DNA of 64,000 nt from Marsupella aquatica (Eukaryota > Marchantiophyta): positions 3,348,001 to 3,412,000 of the forward strand of contig OZ316894.1 of NCBI GenBank assembly GCA_973895155.1. Direction: 5' to 3'. The notes beneath the pieces were generated by a model. That model was not told the DNA's origin, did not search any database, and saw nothing but the letters and a program-made list of their open reading frames with translations. Below are positions 9,481 to 20,699 of this stretch, one piece after another; position 1 is the stretch's first letter; each line of letters starts with the position of its first letter. Made by a program: the position numbers and the translations under genes.

Positions 9481-10915
9481 ATTAAATAATGTTTTGGGCA
9501 TCCCCTATGTTTGTTACTAGCCCAATGCTCTTGTCTTACACCATCTTCATTGAGATTATGCTTTACTTGTGGTCGGGTTATCACTGTTACTATTCACTGT
9601 TACTATTTTTATTGTCCTTGTGGTTGGGTGATGGATTCTGGCCATTAAAAATTAACCATAGGTTTTTCAAAAGGTTCAATATAAGTTTTTCTTTTCTTTT
9701 CTTTTCTCACTAGCCTCTAGTGACTTATGGTCATGACATATGATGAATCTTTATGACGAAAGGTGATGGATCATGACTTTAGTGTTCATAATCTTTTCTA
9801 TCCCTAAATTTTAAAACAACTACCGAATTAAAGGCCAATCAAGTTTTGACATTTCAGAGCCCATACTAAAACGGAGCCGATACGTTTAGCTTTCGACGAT
9901 TGTCTAACAGTCACCGAACTACTCTAGCTGCAACTCCGATTCATTCACCCCCAAGATTTGGGTGAGTCTGTGCCAGCTTGCACTCGTTCTAAGATTTTAT
10001 TGCTTTTGAATAGAAAACCTCCTCCGCTGTAAGAGAAGCATTGATTGCACAGCTATTAATTGGAGAACTGTGCTCCTTCTGCTACAGCAGTTCGACAGGC
10101 TGTTTACAGAACCCTGCCTAGTCAGTGGGCATGCAAGATCCTTCATTAATGGGAATGCCAGTGGAACAGCTCTGGATAATATTAATTTTACTTCCGAACT
10201 TGATTTCCAAACTCAGACGAGACCTCCCGGAGTACCACGTTTCTCAGGTCCGTGTCTAAAACTGTCTCTACTCCGTATTTAAACTGTCCCTAGCCCGAGG
10301 AGGGTCATTCAATCAAGGTAATTCGAAGGTATGAAGCTGGGGTCGGATGGTTTTGCAAAGAGATAGCTCGTCAAGATATATAGCACTTGCACTTCGGTCC
10401 AAGAGCTCCAATCGTAGGTGTTGCGAGACTTCGAGGTAAGGCATTACAAGAATATATGCGGTATGTAGACTGGCGAGTGGTGACTGCACATTTGCTTCTC
10501 TCCAAACTCCTAACTTAAGTTTTATTATTAGTTCGTGGCAGAGATGACTTCGATCCCAATGCACCATTATCGACCGTGAACGAACGTGAGCAGGGAGATG
10601 CATTTTCTGTCAATGCCTGATGCTACATTACTGTCAACATACGCGGTCGAGAGAAGTTTGTCTGCGTGCACCCAGTTCGTCTAATTATGCAAATGAATGT
10701 CGTCATATGAGTTGAATTGAAATCCAGTAGTGACAAGGTACTTGATTGGTTTGAATTGCAGGGGCTCGGACCAAGATTTATAGAAGGCTACGACAGCGAT
10801 CGTCGAATCTGTAGGAAATTCCAGGGCTACGCAACTAGCTCCTAGTCTCGTTCAGTTTCGCACTAAGTAACTGGGAATAGTCGCTTGCGTTGAAGTTGAA
10901 TTTCAACACTCAAAA
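9481..10915. other. Intergenic region upstream of the crotonase gene
   Basis: A TTTTCTTTTC tract lies near 9692-9710. The last few hundred bases presumably hold the promoter and 5' UTR of the gene at 10,916, but I see no unambiguous TATA box or upstream exon. Confidence 0.4.
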
Positions 10916-11851
10916 ATGGATCAGCATCACAATCCAATTTTCCTTCATCTCTTAGTACTCGTGTTCGTGGGCTTTGCCCTCCTCCCTCCCGCCTCTTCTT
11001 CGAAACCCCCCACGATCAGTCCCCATGGCACCCTCTCCATTCGCACATCCGGCAATATAACCACTGTAGTTATCTACAACCCGCCAATAAACCTCTTCGA
11101 CTTGAAGCTCGGAGCGGATCTGTTTGCCTTCTTAAGCTCCCTAGATCCCTCTAACCGCACCACGCCACCGCCCAAGGTGGTGATCTTTCGCAGCGGCGAT
11201 CCTGAACTCTTCATAGCGCATCTCGACCTCCACGCGTTTCTGCCCCCTATTACACCTGAGAAGACTCTTCTGACGCAACTGTACCTAAGCGGGCTTGCTC
11301 TACTGCAAAATTTGACGACGACTGTGTTCATTGGGGAACTCAATGGGGAAACGACCGCCGGTGGCAGTGACTTTCTTCTCCAAATGGACATGCGATTTGC
11401 AGGCCCGAAAGCACGCCTTGGGTCGTTGGAGACGTCAATTGGCCTTACGTTGGCCTCAGGCGGGATGCAGTATCTTGGTCGGCTGATCAACAAGGGGAGG
11501 GCCATGCAGTATCTGCTCTCGGGAGATAGCGTGGACTGCAAGACCGGGAAGGAGAACGGCTTGTTCAATGATTGTTTTCGGAGCCAGGAGGAATTGGAGG
11601 AGACTGTTTTCGCGTTGGCGAAGAGGATTGCCTTGAGGCCGGAGCAAGGACTGCAAGGGACCAAGGTCGCGCTGCAATCGCTAAATCCCCCCGCCAGCGT
11701 GCTTGCGGCAGACCAGATTGCTATTCAGCCGTTGTTTGCGAGTCCAGTAACGCTTGCGTTGATCCAAAAGTTCCTGGTGCTGGATAAGAATCAAACGAGG
11801 AGCCCGTTTGAGTTGGGGTTGGATGCTACGCTCGCAGAATTATATCAGTAG
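10916..11851 (+). CDS. Secreted crotonase-fold (enoyl-CoA hydratase/isomerase family) protein
   Basis: A 311-residue single-exon gene. Residues 6-28 form a hydrophobic signal peptide (FLHLLVLVFVGFALLPPASS), and there are four N-glycosylation sequons (N47, N80, N132, N292), so the product probably enters the secretory pathway. Residues 38-250 carry the crotonase fold: strand KVVIFRSGDPELFIAHLDL (87-105), the oxyanion-hole region GELNGETTAGGSDF (140-153), MDMRFAGPKARLGSLE (157-172) and an MQYLLSGD turn (197-204). Aligned by eye with classical hydratase, E172 sits at the second catalytic glutamate while the first is aspartate (D152), so activity may differ from CoA hydration. The substrate is unknown. 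ATG at 10,916 opens directly into the signal peptide. FIAHxDL-type crotonases are, from memory, commoner in fungi and bacteria than in plants. Confidence 0.85.
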   Translation: MDQHHNPIFLHLLVLVFVGFALLPPASSSKPPTISPHGTLSIRTSGNITTVVIYNPPINLFDLKLGADLFAFLSSLDPSNRTTPPPKVVIFRSGDPELFIAHLDLHAFLPPITPEKTLLTQLYLSGLALLQNLTTTVFIGELNGETTAGGSDFLLQMDMRFAGPKARLGSLETSIGLTLASGGMQYLGRLINKGRAMQYLLSGDSVDCKTGKENGLFNDCFRSQEELEETVFALAKRIALRPEQGLQGTKVALQSLNPPASVLAADQIAIQPLFASPVTLALIQKFLVLDKNQTRSPFELGLDATLAELYQ

Positions 11852-12179
11852 GTCAATGAAGAACTTCCGGTCAATGAAGAACTTCCAGCTTTTTATAAAG
11901 AAATGTCGTGAGTTACATTCTCAAAACAGTAATCTCAACGAGCCGCAACGTTGAGGGTTTACCTGAACCCTTGGTTTGGCACCGTCAGAAGACTGCCCGA
12001 TTTGTTTTCCCTTATGGTCTTTAAGGTTAGTGATGGAAGCGGGACGCTGCAGCTATAGACCATTTTACTGCTTAGAGATCTTGGTTTCCCGTATTTTAGT
12101 TTCATATCTACATATCAAAAGCCGAGTAAAATGTCTGATACAACTGTGAATACCATTAGCATGCATTCCCCCAGCGGAT
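11852..12179. other. 3' flank of the crotonase gene
   Basis: A 22-bp direct repeat (GGTCAATGAAGAACTTCC, twice) starts at the stop codon (11,849-11,888). It is a local tandem duplication. No further gene is seen. Confidence 0.5.
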
Positions 12180-12385
12180 TCGTGGGCTTATTGGGCTGTC
12201 ATGATGTGAGATTCACAGGCTCTAAGGTTAAAGTTTTTGGTTACTTTAAAGGAGGACCAACAATGGCCACCATAAACATCACAGATTTGAATCACCCGAG
12301 CACAGAAATTCATCCACGGTGCAGATCTAGAAATTGTTGATTTAATTGGTTTCTTGCCAAGTCGAGAGAGCCTTTTTGTGATGCA
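12180..12385. repeat. Dispersed repeat, copy related to 15.48-15.66 kb
   Basis: The segments ATGATGTGAGA, AGGACCAACAxTGGCCATCA and GTGCAGATCTxGAAATTGTTGA, followed by TGGTTTCTTGCCAxGTCxAGAGAG, occur in the same order at 15,476-15,656. No coding role is supported. Confidence 0.6.
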
Positions 12386-13398
12386 TTCTTGAGGTTAAAG
12401 CTCCCGTACAGTGGGACTGGTTTCTTTCCGCTTGAATTGGAAGGGATGCTCCCACACAGAGCACTTACGTAATTTGAGCATACATTGTATATTCTTTGCT
12501 GGCCGCATCTGGGCCCTTGTTCGTATACTTTATTGCCCACTTCTGGTCCCAGAAATCTGGCTTCAATTATTTCATACTCATTCCACTGTTATATAATTCT
12601 TTGCGCCCCGAAATCTGATTTAACACCGTTATCTTTCGTGGTTTATGAAGTCTGTCGAACTCTCGATCTGCACACTACTCTTCGTTTTTTCTGCTGCCTG
12701 TGTTTAACCAGGGGGCAATCGAATCAGACAGACAGTACCACCACCACTCACACATAGAGTTGGCTTTCACGGATTTCATTGTCCTGAGTGGTGGAATTGG
12801 ATCCAATTCGAAACTTCACTTCAGCAGCGATCTTGCAATTCCCTGCGCTTCCCAATTCCAGTCAGCACAATAGATAATATTGCATGTAGTTACTATCCGG
12901 GTTCATAGCAAGTGCGCGGTCAAAAAAGACATCCCGAAACTCTATCTACATCATCAATTGTGCACTTGGTGGGAACTTCTCAGAGGTACTGTTATGTGGT
13001 ATCTGTGGATGCGAAGGCGTCAAGTCGCACAAATGTGGTCCAACTTTACAGCAAAATTTTGGCATTTCATAGAGAAACCTGATCAAATTGAAGGCAGCAG
13101 ATGCCACAAAAACTCAGCTGCTATGGTCCCCGCTATGGTCTCAATTCAACGTATTTGTGTAGTTCACCTGTGGATCGTTGTAGCCTGTGTGGCAGTTTCT
13201 CGGCCTAAGGTTCTAATTTGGATGAGTGTGATTTTAAGGATAGTTGAGAGTCTGGTCTGGCGATTTCTCGCTTAAAGAGATGAATGCCTGCGGATCCTCC
13301 TGGTTTGCAGTATGTGATAATCACAACACTGTAAGCAACTCTCCTTTTAAAATGAGATACTTTCTAATTCTTTTAAAAGAGCACTTGCCTTTTAGGAG
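12386..13398. other. Intergenic, no gene recognised
   Basis: Open frames at 12,485-12,757 and 12,880-13,275 show no known motif and no codon-level support. Confidence 0.45.
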
Positions 13399-13862
13399 CT
13401 ACAGGCTGTCATTATCAAGTGCACAAGTTGACTTTCATTAGTAAATGTGCTTCAGTTTCATTAGGAGTGGTCTTGGGCTCCACCTTTTATGGTGAGTACA
13501 CTATTCAGGTTCTCATTATGAAGTGCACAAGTTGATTCTCATTAGGAATGGGGTTCAGTTTCATTAGGAGTGGGCTTGGGCTCCACCTTTTATGGTGAGT
13601 ACACTGTGTGCAAGAGTTGACTCTCATTACGAATGGGCTTCAGTTTCATTAGGAGTAGGATTGGGCTCCACCATTTACGGTGAGTATACTGTGCACAAGT
13701 TGACTCTCATTAGGAATGGGCTTCATTTTCATGAATGGGCTCGTGCTCCACCTTTTATGGTGAGTATACACCAGAGGACGCGAATTGGGTCTCACTAGGA
13801 ATGGGCGTCAGTTTCATTAGAAATGTGCTTGAGCCCCACGTTTTATGGTGAGTACATTGTGC
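13399..13862. repeat. Minisatellite, five units of ~80-100 bp
   Basis: Each unit holds CATTAGGAxTGGGCTTCAGTTT, TTGGGCTCCACCTTTTATGG and TGAGTACACTGTGCACAAG. The GGTGAGTA element of each unit is at about 13,490, 13,591, 13,680, 13,759 and 13,846. Units differ by small indels. Confidence 0.85.
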
Positions 13863-15250
13863 CCCACTCGACAAGATTGAACAGTGCCAAGACAGGGAAT
13901 GAGGCTTTTATACGGGAAGACAAAATATCCCACAAAAAATTCCCACAAAAAATGGCTAAACCCTAGTCACATTTTTTTCCTGTTTCATTTTAGCAGAAAT
14001 CAGAGTTTTAATGTGCTGTTAAGATAAGACATTCATCAAAATAATTACCCTCCGTATGATGTCCAAACCCCTTTAACCAAAAAAAGAAACCATTACTTTT
14101 GATTTATGTTTTTGCCCCTTAAAATAAATATAAGTTTACATTTAAACCAAATCCCAACAATGGCGGAATTTTTACCGAGCACAGTACTTGCAACAGCTGC
14201 AGGCCCTGTACATGGCAAATTACACCATTGTTTACACTGTGCACATGGCAAACGACACCATTCTTTTACTCCCTGCACATGGCCAACTACAACAACAACA
14301 ACAAAATTCCAATGTGAGACGCAACCAGACACCAAGCAATGGCCAGAAGTTTTCCACGAAAGGGGTTTTTTGAGCAATGGCGGAAATTTTTTCAATTTTA
14401 AGACAGCAAATGCAAACTAAAAACTCTGTCAGGGAATTGAACCCTGAACTATCCAGCGAAGTCGACAGTCTTCCAAGCACAGTTGAGTCTAGTAGCCCTG
14501 AGAATGCAAGCCCTATCGTGAGGATACGAGCTCCATTCGTTGCCCTGCACTTATGTAATACATTTCCAAAAGATTCAGCACTCTTCTTCCAGCCGGGCTT
14601 CCAGCACCGCTCTCTGGATGGGCTTTCAATCCGAACTAATTTCATGTGCAATTCGCTTCTAACATCGAACAAAGGATCCGACGGGAATGTAAACACAAAA
14701 TTTCTATCCATAAACAAAGGGGCTAGATCCAGGGGAGCATCTACGGGAGCATCTATATACGATGTTCTCAGCCCACATCGACAGTGGCTTGTGCTCTAAC
14801 TGGAGTTGGAGTTCGTTGACTCAAGCTCAGTCTGTATGGTAACGCTACCATTCTATTCAGAGGAACTGGAAGTACATGTAGTTGAGACTTAGGCAAACAT
14901 CCAATTTCTATGGGCTCGTCAAAGTTCGAGAGAACGTTAGAGCCTTACTGGTTAGTGTAGCTGCCAACACACTGAAGCCGAATTCCGGCCCGTGCACAAT
15001 GCACTGAAACCAAAATGAAAGAGAGAGGACCAAAGCAAGCACACAGCCAAGGCCAAAATTGAGCGCAGCCTTCACAGTCAAGCGACCAAACACACAGCCA
15101 AATAGAGCAGCGAGACCAAAATAAGCTGAAAAAGTCAAAAAGAGGATTTAGCCAACTAGCAAAATGAGGACAAGCAGCCGACGCCGAAACAAAAACACAG
15201 CCAAAATGAACCTGAAACAGCCGAAAGAGCCAAACAAAAATGAGCCGAAA
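13863..15250. other. Intergenic with short direct repeats, no gene supported
   Basis: Two or three CACATGGCAAAxxACACCATT units lie at 14,211-14,290. Long frames overlap on both strands at 14,232-14,799, but neither shows a known domain. A tRNA-like T-arm at about 14,432-14,449 (minus strand) lacks a matching acceptor stem. Confidence 0.45.
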
Positions 15251-15254
15251 AGAC

Positions 15255-15422
15255 ACAGCAGCTCAGCTCCCAGCACTCCATTTGAGCATTGGTACCAGTT
15301 TGAGCACCAGCTACCATTTGAGATCAGCCCCCAGTACTCCATTTGAGCACAGCAGCCACCTCCCTCCATTCGAGCACAGCAGGTAGAGCAATGAGGCCCC
15401 CTCCATTCAAGCACAGCAGCTC
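15255..15422. repeat. Degenerate tandem repeats of CTCCATTTGAGCACAGCAG
   Basis: Six or so units (CTCCATTTGAGCA, CCAGTTTGAGCACCAGC, CTCCATTCGAGCACAGCAG and similar) are related to the motif at 1.89-2.11 kb. Confidence 0.7.
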
Positions 15423-15475
15423 AAACCAACGCACTCGATTTAAACAGCAACAAGCCCAACAGCAGATAGTGCTTT

Positions 15476-15656
15476 GACATGCCCTATTAGCCGTAATGAT
15501 GTGAGACTCTAAGGTTCTAACTTTTGCTTTTACAATAGCAGGACCAACAGTGGCCATCATTGATTGACCTGAGCACAAAAATACGTACAGCAAGCCTCAT
15601 TACGTGCAGATCTGGAAATTGTTGAAAGATCTGGTTTCTTGCCAGGTCAAGAGAGT
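15476..15656. repeat. Dispersed repeat, copy related to 12.18-12.39 kb
   Basis: Same ordered landmarks as the copy at 12.2 kb, ending in TGGTTTCTTGCCAGGTCAAG. Confidence 0.6.
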
Positions 15657-16684
15657 TTATTGTCGTACAATCTGGAGGTTTAATAAGCAGTCATCTAGAA
15701 GCAAAAAAAGTTCTGAATTTGTGAGCAGGCATTGTACAGTCCCTATGTAAGTGCAAACTGTAGGGGGAACTGGGGAAATCTATACGTGGAATCCCGCTAT
15801 TCAGTGCAAATTTTTGTTAGTGACTCCGTAAAACGAATACACAGAAATTGCAAGACTGTAACTTATATGAGTTCCGAGTTAAGCCAACCCGTACAGGAAA
15901 TGCAGAAACTTAATATTTTTACCTTTCACATTATAGCCTAATGCCATAAATAATAACTTACTTAGATTTTGTTTGTTTACTTGAAAAGCAATGTATACAC
16001 AGATACTGCACGTTGGTCAGTTTTGCAACACCACCTAAAATCTTGTCTCGTGAAGGACCTAAATTTTCAATGACTTGTGTTTTGTGCTAACCTGTTTGTG
16101 GGGATTTTCACTGCAGTAATAGACGCTGGACTTTTTGGGTATGGCATCGCCCATCCTTGAATGTTGTGCTTTGAGTTCTTCCTTGCAAGTTAGAAGATAG
16201 GTCAAGGAGCTGCCACACTAAGAACTCTAGTGACCTTCTCATTTGAGAAGAATGATGTTCATGAATCCATCCTCCTAAAGTAGTTGACCTTGAATTTCTA
16301 CTCATTCATATTGCGATTGAAATTTATTGATACTTTGTTGTTGATACCAAACTAAGCTGCTTTCCATACGTTGTCACTTAAGAGTACATTGCGTGCAACT
16401 TTTTTTTTTAAATTGCGTGCAACTTTTAAGGTCTAGACCCCCTAAAAATATTTTTTTCTTGCCATTATGTACTTTAAAGCAGCCATTTTTTACTATGTTT
16501 ACCCCTAAAAAACTGTAAGTAAAGTTTTGTTTTGAGTTAAACAATGCCTATAAAGAAAAGATAAGTATCCAATAAGCTAATTAGAACCCAAAATTTTGCA
16601 GTCATTCAATTTGCTTTGTCTTTCCATTCAATGCAACTTACTCCGCCTCTCCACTTGATAGTACATTCTACATCTCTCATACTT
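15657..16684. other. AT-rich intergenic, no gene recognised
   Basis: A nearby AATTGCGTGCAACTTTT duplication lies at about 16,388-16,427. No coding or RNA gene seen. Confidence 0.5.
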
Positions 16685-16865
16685 GGGGGTCTCACTATAT
16701 GGAGGCATCCCCATCACTTGCAATGTTTTAAGGCCTTAGACCCCTAAAATGTTTAAAAAAACTTTTTAACTGCTGTAAAGTTAGAATTTTTTAGAATGTT
16801 CCAAAATTTGATTATAAAAACCTTAATGTTCTTATAAGTCTCAAAGTTGGATTTATAAATCATGA
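16685..16865. repeat. Inverted copy of the 3.75-3.93 kb repeat
   Basis: GGTCTCACTATATGGAGGCA, TTAAGGCCTTAGACCCCTAA and AATGTTCTTATAAGTCTCAA are the reverse complement, in order, of 3746-3935. Confidence 0.7.
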
Positions 16866-17405
16866 GTCATTTTTGTGCAACTGAAATACTCGAGCTCCTA
16901 GTATATAGTCCATAGACCACAAAACTAAATAATTATACATATTATTATATGGTTGTGCAACCATCAACTTGTCTACGTTGCTCTCTACACTCTCAATTAA
17001 ATACTATAGCATGGTGGGCACCATACACTATGAATAAGAAGGTAAACACTATCCGTTGCCTATTCAAGGCATCAATTCTCTACCTTGCTTCATAAACTGT
17101 TGCATGATTGGATTATTTCCATATAACAGAGGGGAATTGAGCCAATGTGAACTTACAAATCATTTATTTGAGCTCATGGCCTCAGAGAAGATGCATAGGT
17201 GACCTTCATGATAGGTCACTTGAATGCAAAAGAAATGTCCTCCCAATACCAGTTGTGGCAGTCAACAGCTCAGTATTGGGCTTATCACAAGATTTTCACT
17301 GTTCTATGATGATGATAGAATTAAATAAATACAAACTACATCCTAGTTGTTGTTCAAAACAACTAGTAATTTACTCTTACTTGCAATTATACACAAGACT
17401 GAAAA
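16866..17405. other. AT-rich intergenic, no gene recognised
   Basis: Nothing beyond AT-rich simple sequence is seen. Confidence 0.5.
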
Positions 17406-18145
17406 TGACACAAGGCAATACAAGACACACAAACTTTTCAGATATGAAAACTCAAGCTTTGCATTTCCTTCCGCACCAAGCTTCCCTTCCTGGTTTTATT
17501 GTCTTCTCTTCTGACTCACGCATCCACACTAAAATAATCAGTATCTTCAGCCGGACAGAAAGCCAGGGCATTTAAACAAATACGCCAGGGCATTTAAACA
17601 AATACTAGCCAAACAACAAACAGCCGACGTCCAATCATGACAAACAGATAGTATGCTCTAAGACCTCCACAATGCACTCCAAAGTCCAGCGGCGGTCCTC
17701 CTAGCCAACATTGTCCTTCCACAATCTTGTTATGGCATCAAAGTCTAACGTTTGACCTCTATGTGAAGTGATAAAGTGTTTAAACCGAACATTGGAATTG
17801 GGCGGTATATTGGCTGTCCCTTAAGTTCTTGGCTTGAACCCCAAACCTGAATACTAAAAAGCCTTGCCTAACCTAACCTAACGCTCAATTCCTACCAAAG
17901 TTCCAATGGCCTCCTTCGGTTACGCCCTTCCATAGCCCTTCTATAGCCCTCCAATAGTAGCAATAGCAACTGAGGCCACATTAAATTGCTTAGCCCCTAA
18001 ATATAAAGGCCCAAACCCTAGCTACACCCATGCATACTTTTAGCTATTTTATTGGGACAGATTAAAACTACTATCTTTGGGAATACAGGTGTACCAATGG
18101 TATAGTGACAAGTGTACTGGCAATTAGAACATGCCATGTGTCCTA

Positions 18146-18936
18146 TGCATGTACATGACACAAAAAACCTTTAATTTCTTAAACAATTCATGAAATGTGA
18201 CCTATTTGATGAGGGTCTATTGTTCTTTAAAGTACACCAAAAAAATTCATGGACCCTATTCCACAAACCTTTGGAAGTCTTTCTTCAGGACCATTTATAT
18301 GACCCTATACTTTGTCACACGTGATGTGGCGGTTCCGTGGAAGAGACCCTCGCTCCCCCCCCCCCCCCCCCAACAAGAGTTAGAGGGCTAGAGTTTACAA
18401 TAGCCCCAATGTATTCATCGAAGTTGGGAGGCGGCGCTTGCATACTCCAATGCCATCATAAGATCCTTCATTTGTAGTTTGAATACATTGGCCACAATGA
18501 TTCGACCAAGTTGGGAGGCCTCGCTACGGTGTGTGGGTGCTCCAATCCAACCATAAGATCATTCATTTCTAGTTTGAATATGATAGTCATAATATATTCA
18601 ACCAAGCAGGGAGGCCGTTGCGCTTTGGACTTGGGTACTCCATTAGGGCTACAGCCGTTGTTATTCACACATTACACATTTACTTTGTGATGTTACTATA
18701 CTTAACCAACCACACTCACTCTTATCAGGCTGCATAGTCAGCCTGAAATGTGTGATAACACTTTCACAAAAATATTGTTGTGTAGAGTGGGGCGAGAGAA
18801 TGTGAAACTTTGGGTCCACTTGAAGAGAATCTTCATAGTTTGGTCCATTGAAAGAAAAAAGTTTGATTTGGAGGTCCACTAAATGTATCTCTGCTAAAAT
18901 TTGTGCCATGCAAGCATCTTTTTGTTACGTTACCTT
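18146..18936. mobile_element. 791-bp insertion flanked by TA inside the dispersed element
   Basis: Copy 1 reads GTGTCCTACAGTCTATGG at about 4893-4910. Here GTGTCCTA is followed by 791 extra bases, and then TACAGTCTATGG resumes. The TA is therefore duplicated around the insert, as expected for a TA-targeting transposon. The insert shows no clear terminal inverted repeats, so a deletion in copy 1 through TA microhomology is the alternative. It contains a diverged arm of the 3.2-kb long-inverted-repeat element (18,226-18,345), a run of 17 C (18,355-18,371) and a ~95-bp tandem repeat. Confidence 0.5.
18407..18645. repeat. Three ~95-bp tandem units
   Basis: Units share ATTCxxCCAAGxxGGGAGGC, ACTCCAATxCxACCATAAGAT and TCATTTxTAGTTTGAATA. 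They lie within the TA-flanked insertion. Confidence 0.65.
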
Positions 18937-19483
18937 TACAGTCTATGGTTCTAGTGACCTTCCCTTTCCGAGACTTTCTTGTATCAATAGGTCAGCTTCT
19001 TTCCTTTTGGAGATTTTCTTGTTACCAACTAATAGGTCAGCTTCTTTCCTTTTGGAGACTTTCTTGTAGCAATAGGTCAGCTTCTCTAGATTGACTCAGC
19101 CCATTTCCAGGAGTCTGATCCCCTTCTTTTATTTTTGAGACTTTCTTGTACCAATAGGTCAGCTTCCCTAGATTGACTCAGCTCATTTCCAGGAGTGTGA
19201 TCCGCAAAAATAGACTTTTCTCTCCGAGACTTTCTTTAATCAACAAGCCAGTCAGATTGACTCTGCTCCTTTCCAAGATTGTAATCCCAAAAAATCCCTC
19301 ATTCTTGAGGAGGAAATGTGAAAAAAAGAGGCAAGATTTGGACTCTTTCCCTTTTCTAGTGTTAGTGATGGTGCTCAAAGACATTTGCTTTCAGTACCTA
19401 TATCTATGCCCGGGACAATCTCGTCTTTCAAGTTTGTATTAGACCAAGGAAAACTCTAATGCAATTTAGAAAACCAAGCTCTT

Positions 19484-19581
19484 GTCGGGTCACACTTTAG
19501 ACCTGGATAGTACTCACCTCCATAGACAGGCAGTCGGGTCACACTTTAGACCTTTATAGTACTCACCTCCATAGACAGGCA
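19484..19581. repeat. 49-bp direct duplication
   Basis: GTCGGGTCACACTTTAGACC followed by TAGTACTCACCTCCATAGAC occurs at 19,484 and again at 19,533. Confidence 0.8.
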
Positions 19582-19589
19582 CCTCAAGC

Positions 19590-20699
19590 GCTTTTTGATA
19601 AGTGGGCCAGGGGCTACACCCAAGTCATGAAACACAAAGGTTGCGCTACTAAGGGGAAACACCTTAGTAAAACTACAATAGTAATCACTCCTTATACTTC
19701 ATCTGTAGTTCCACTCTGAGTATGGCATGCCTCTGTTGACCATACCAAGGGCGAACATACCCATCAGCTTGCAAAATGAGAGCCCCAAAAAATGATGGTC
19801 GATGTGAAATTCATTTTAGTGTTCGATGCTGAACTTGATAACAGTGTAGTTGTTCCAAACGAGTTTCACTCGTTTTAAAGAAAATCTTGCAATCGCAAAA
19901 GTCGCCTGTACACCTGACCCTGCAACTATGTTTAATACAACACTCACTCAGACTAAATCTAAACAGCACAATTCTCCAGAGCTGGACGGAGGCAATCCAT
20001 CCACCTTGCAACCTCACGGTGGTCAATTTTTGCTACTTAGATTCCATGCAATCCCTGTACTGGCATGCTGCAATACTTCACCCAAACCAGTAAAAATAGA
20101 CAAGGGCTACCTGTACGTCAAATCAGGGACTGAATTGCCTACAAAGCATGTAATTTTCATCCGATCCATCTGCTCTGCTCTATTCCAAAGTTGGGACCGG
20201 AAGCCAAGCCAGATTCGAAAGTTAATGTAACACTTCGGAACGAGAGCATTCCGAAGTACTTTGGAAATTTCAAGTTGAATCTGCGTAAGGAGTTCTGGAC
20301 TCCTTGCAATTCGATTATAGTGTTCCCATACGAGTACTCCTGCTTGATCATCATTTGTCGAATACATTCAAGGAAGTATGCATAATCTGCTCTTCACCAT
20401 TTATTAGTTTCCTGGAGAAATTACCACAATATGCCTCCTTTAAACCACGGTTTCAACCGAGCAACAATAAATACTAGTCTGCTGTCCGAGGAGGACAAAC
20501 ACCACAATGCCCAGAGGTGGCGGTGCTCGAGGGTTGTTGCGTGTGGGAAACGGTCATTTAACCACCTTACACGACAACTCACCATCTTCAAAGTAGGAGA
20601 AACAAATTGCTCCTCTACAAAAGGACTCCCTGAGTGGGCTCGTCAAACGAACGAGAACAATGAAAGAAAAGTAGAGGAAAAACTAATTGCAATTCTGTA
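19590..20699. other. 3' flank of the TBC gene, no other gene supported
   Basis: It holds the minus-strand 3' UTR of the Rab-GAP gene by position. A plus-strand frame at 19,850-20,230 has no recognisable domain. Confidence 0.4.

Larger units (their letters stand above)
17406..19415. mobile_element. Dispersed non-coding element, copy 2, with an internal insertion
   Basis: It matches copy 1 (4171-5290) from GACACAAGGCAATACAAGAC to TATATCTATGC. Relative to copy 1 it carries a ~790-bp insertion and additional AATAGGTCAGCTTC units (18,985-19,165), a small tandem expansion. Confidence 0.65.

Noticed and set aside
11074-11664. 196-codon minus-strand frame inside the crotonase gene
   Set aside because: Antisense shadow of a gene with clear domain and signal peptide.
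14420-14520. tRNA-like T-arm on the minus strand (CAGGG-TTCAATT-CCCTG)
   Set aside because: The 5-bp stem and 7-nt loop are perfect, but no 5' strand pairs with the expected acceptor (ACAGAGT), and no D-arm or anticodon arm fits at the right distance.
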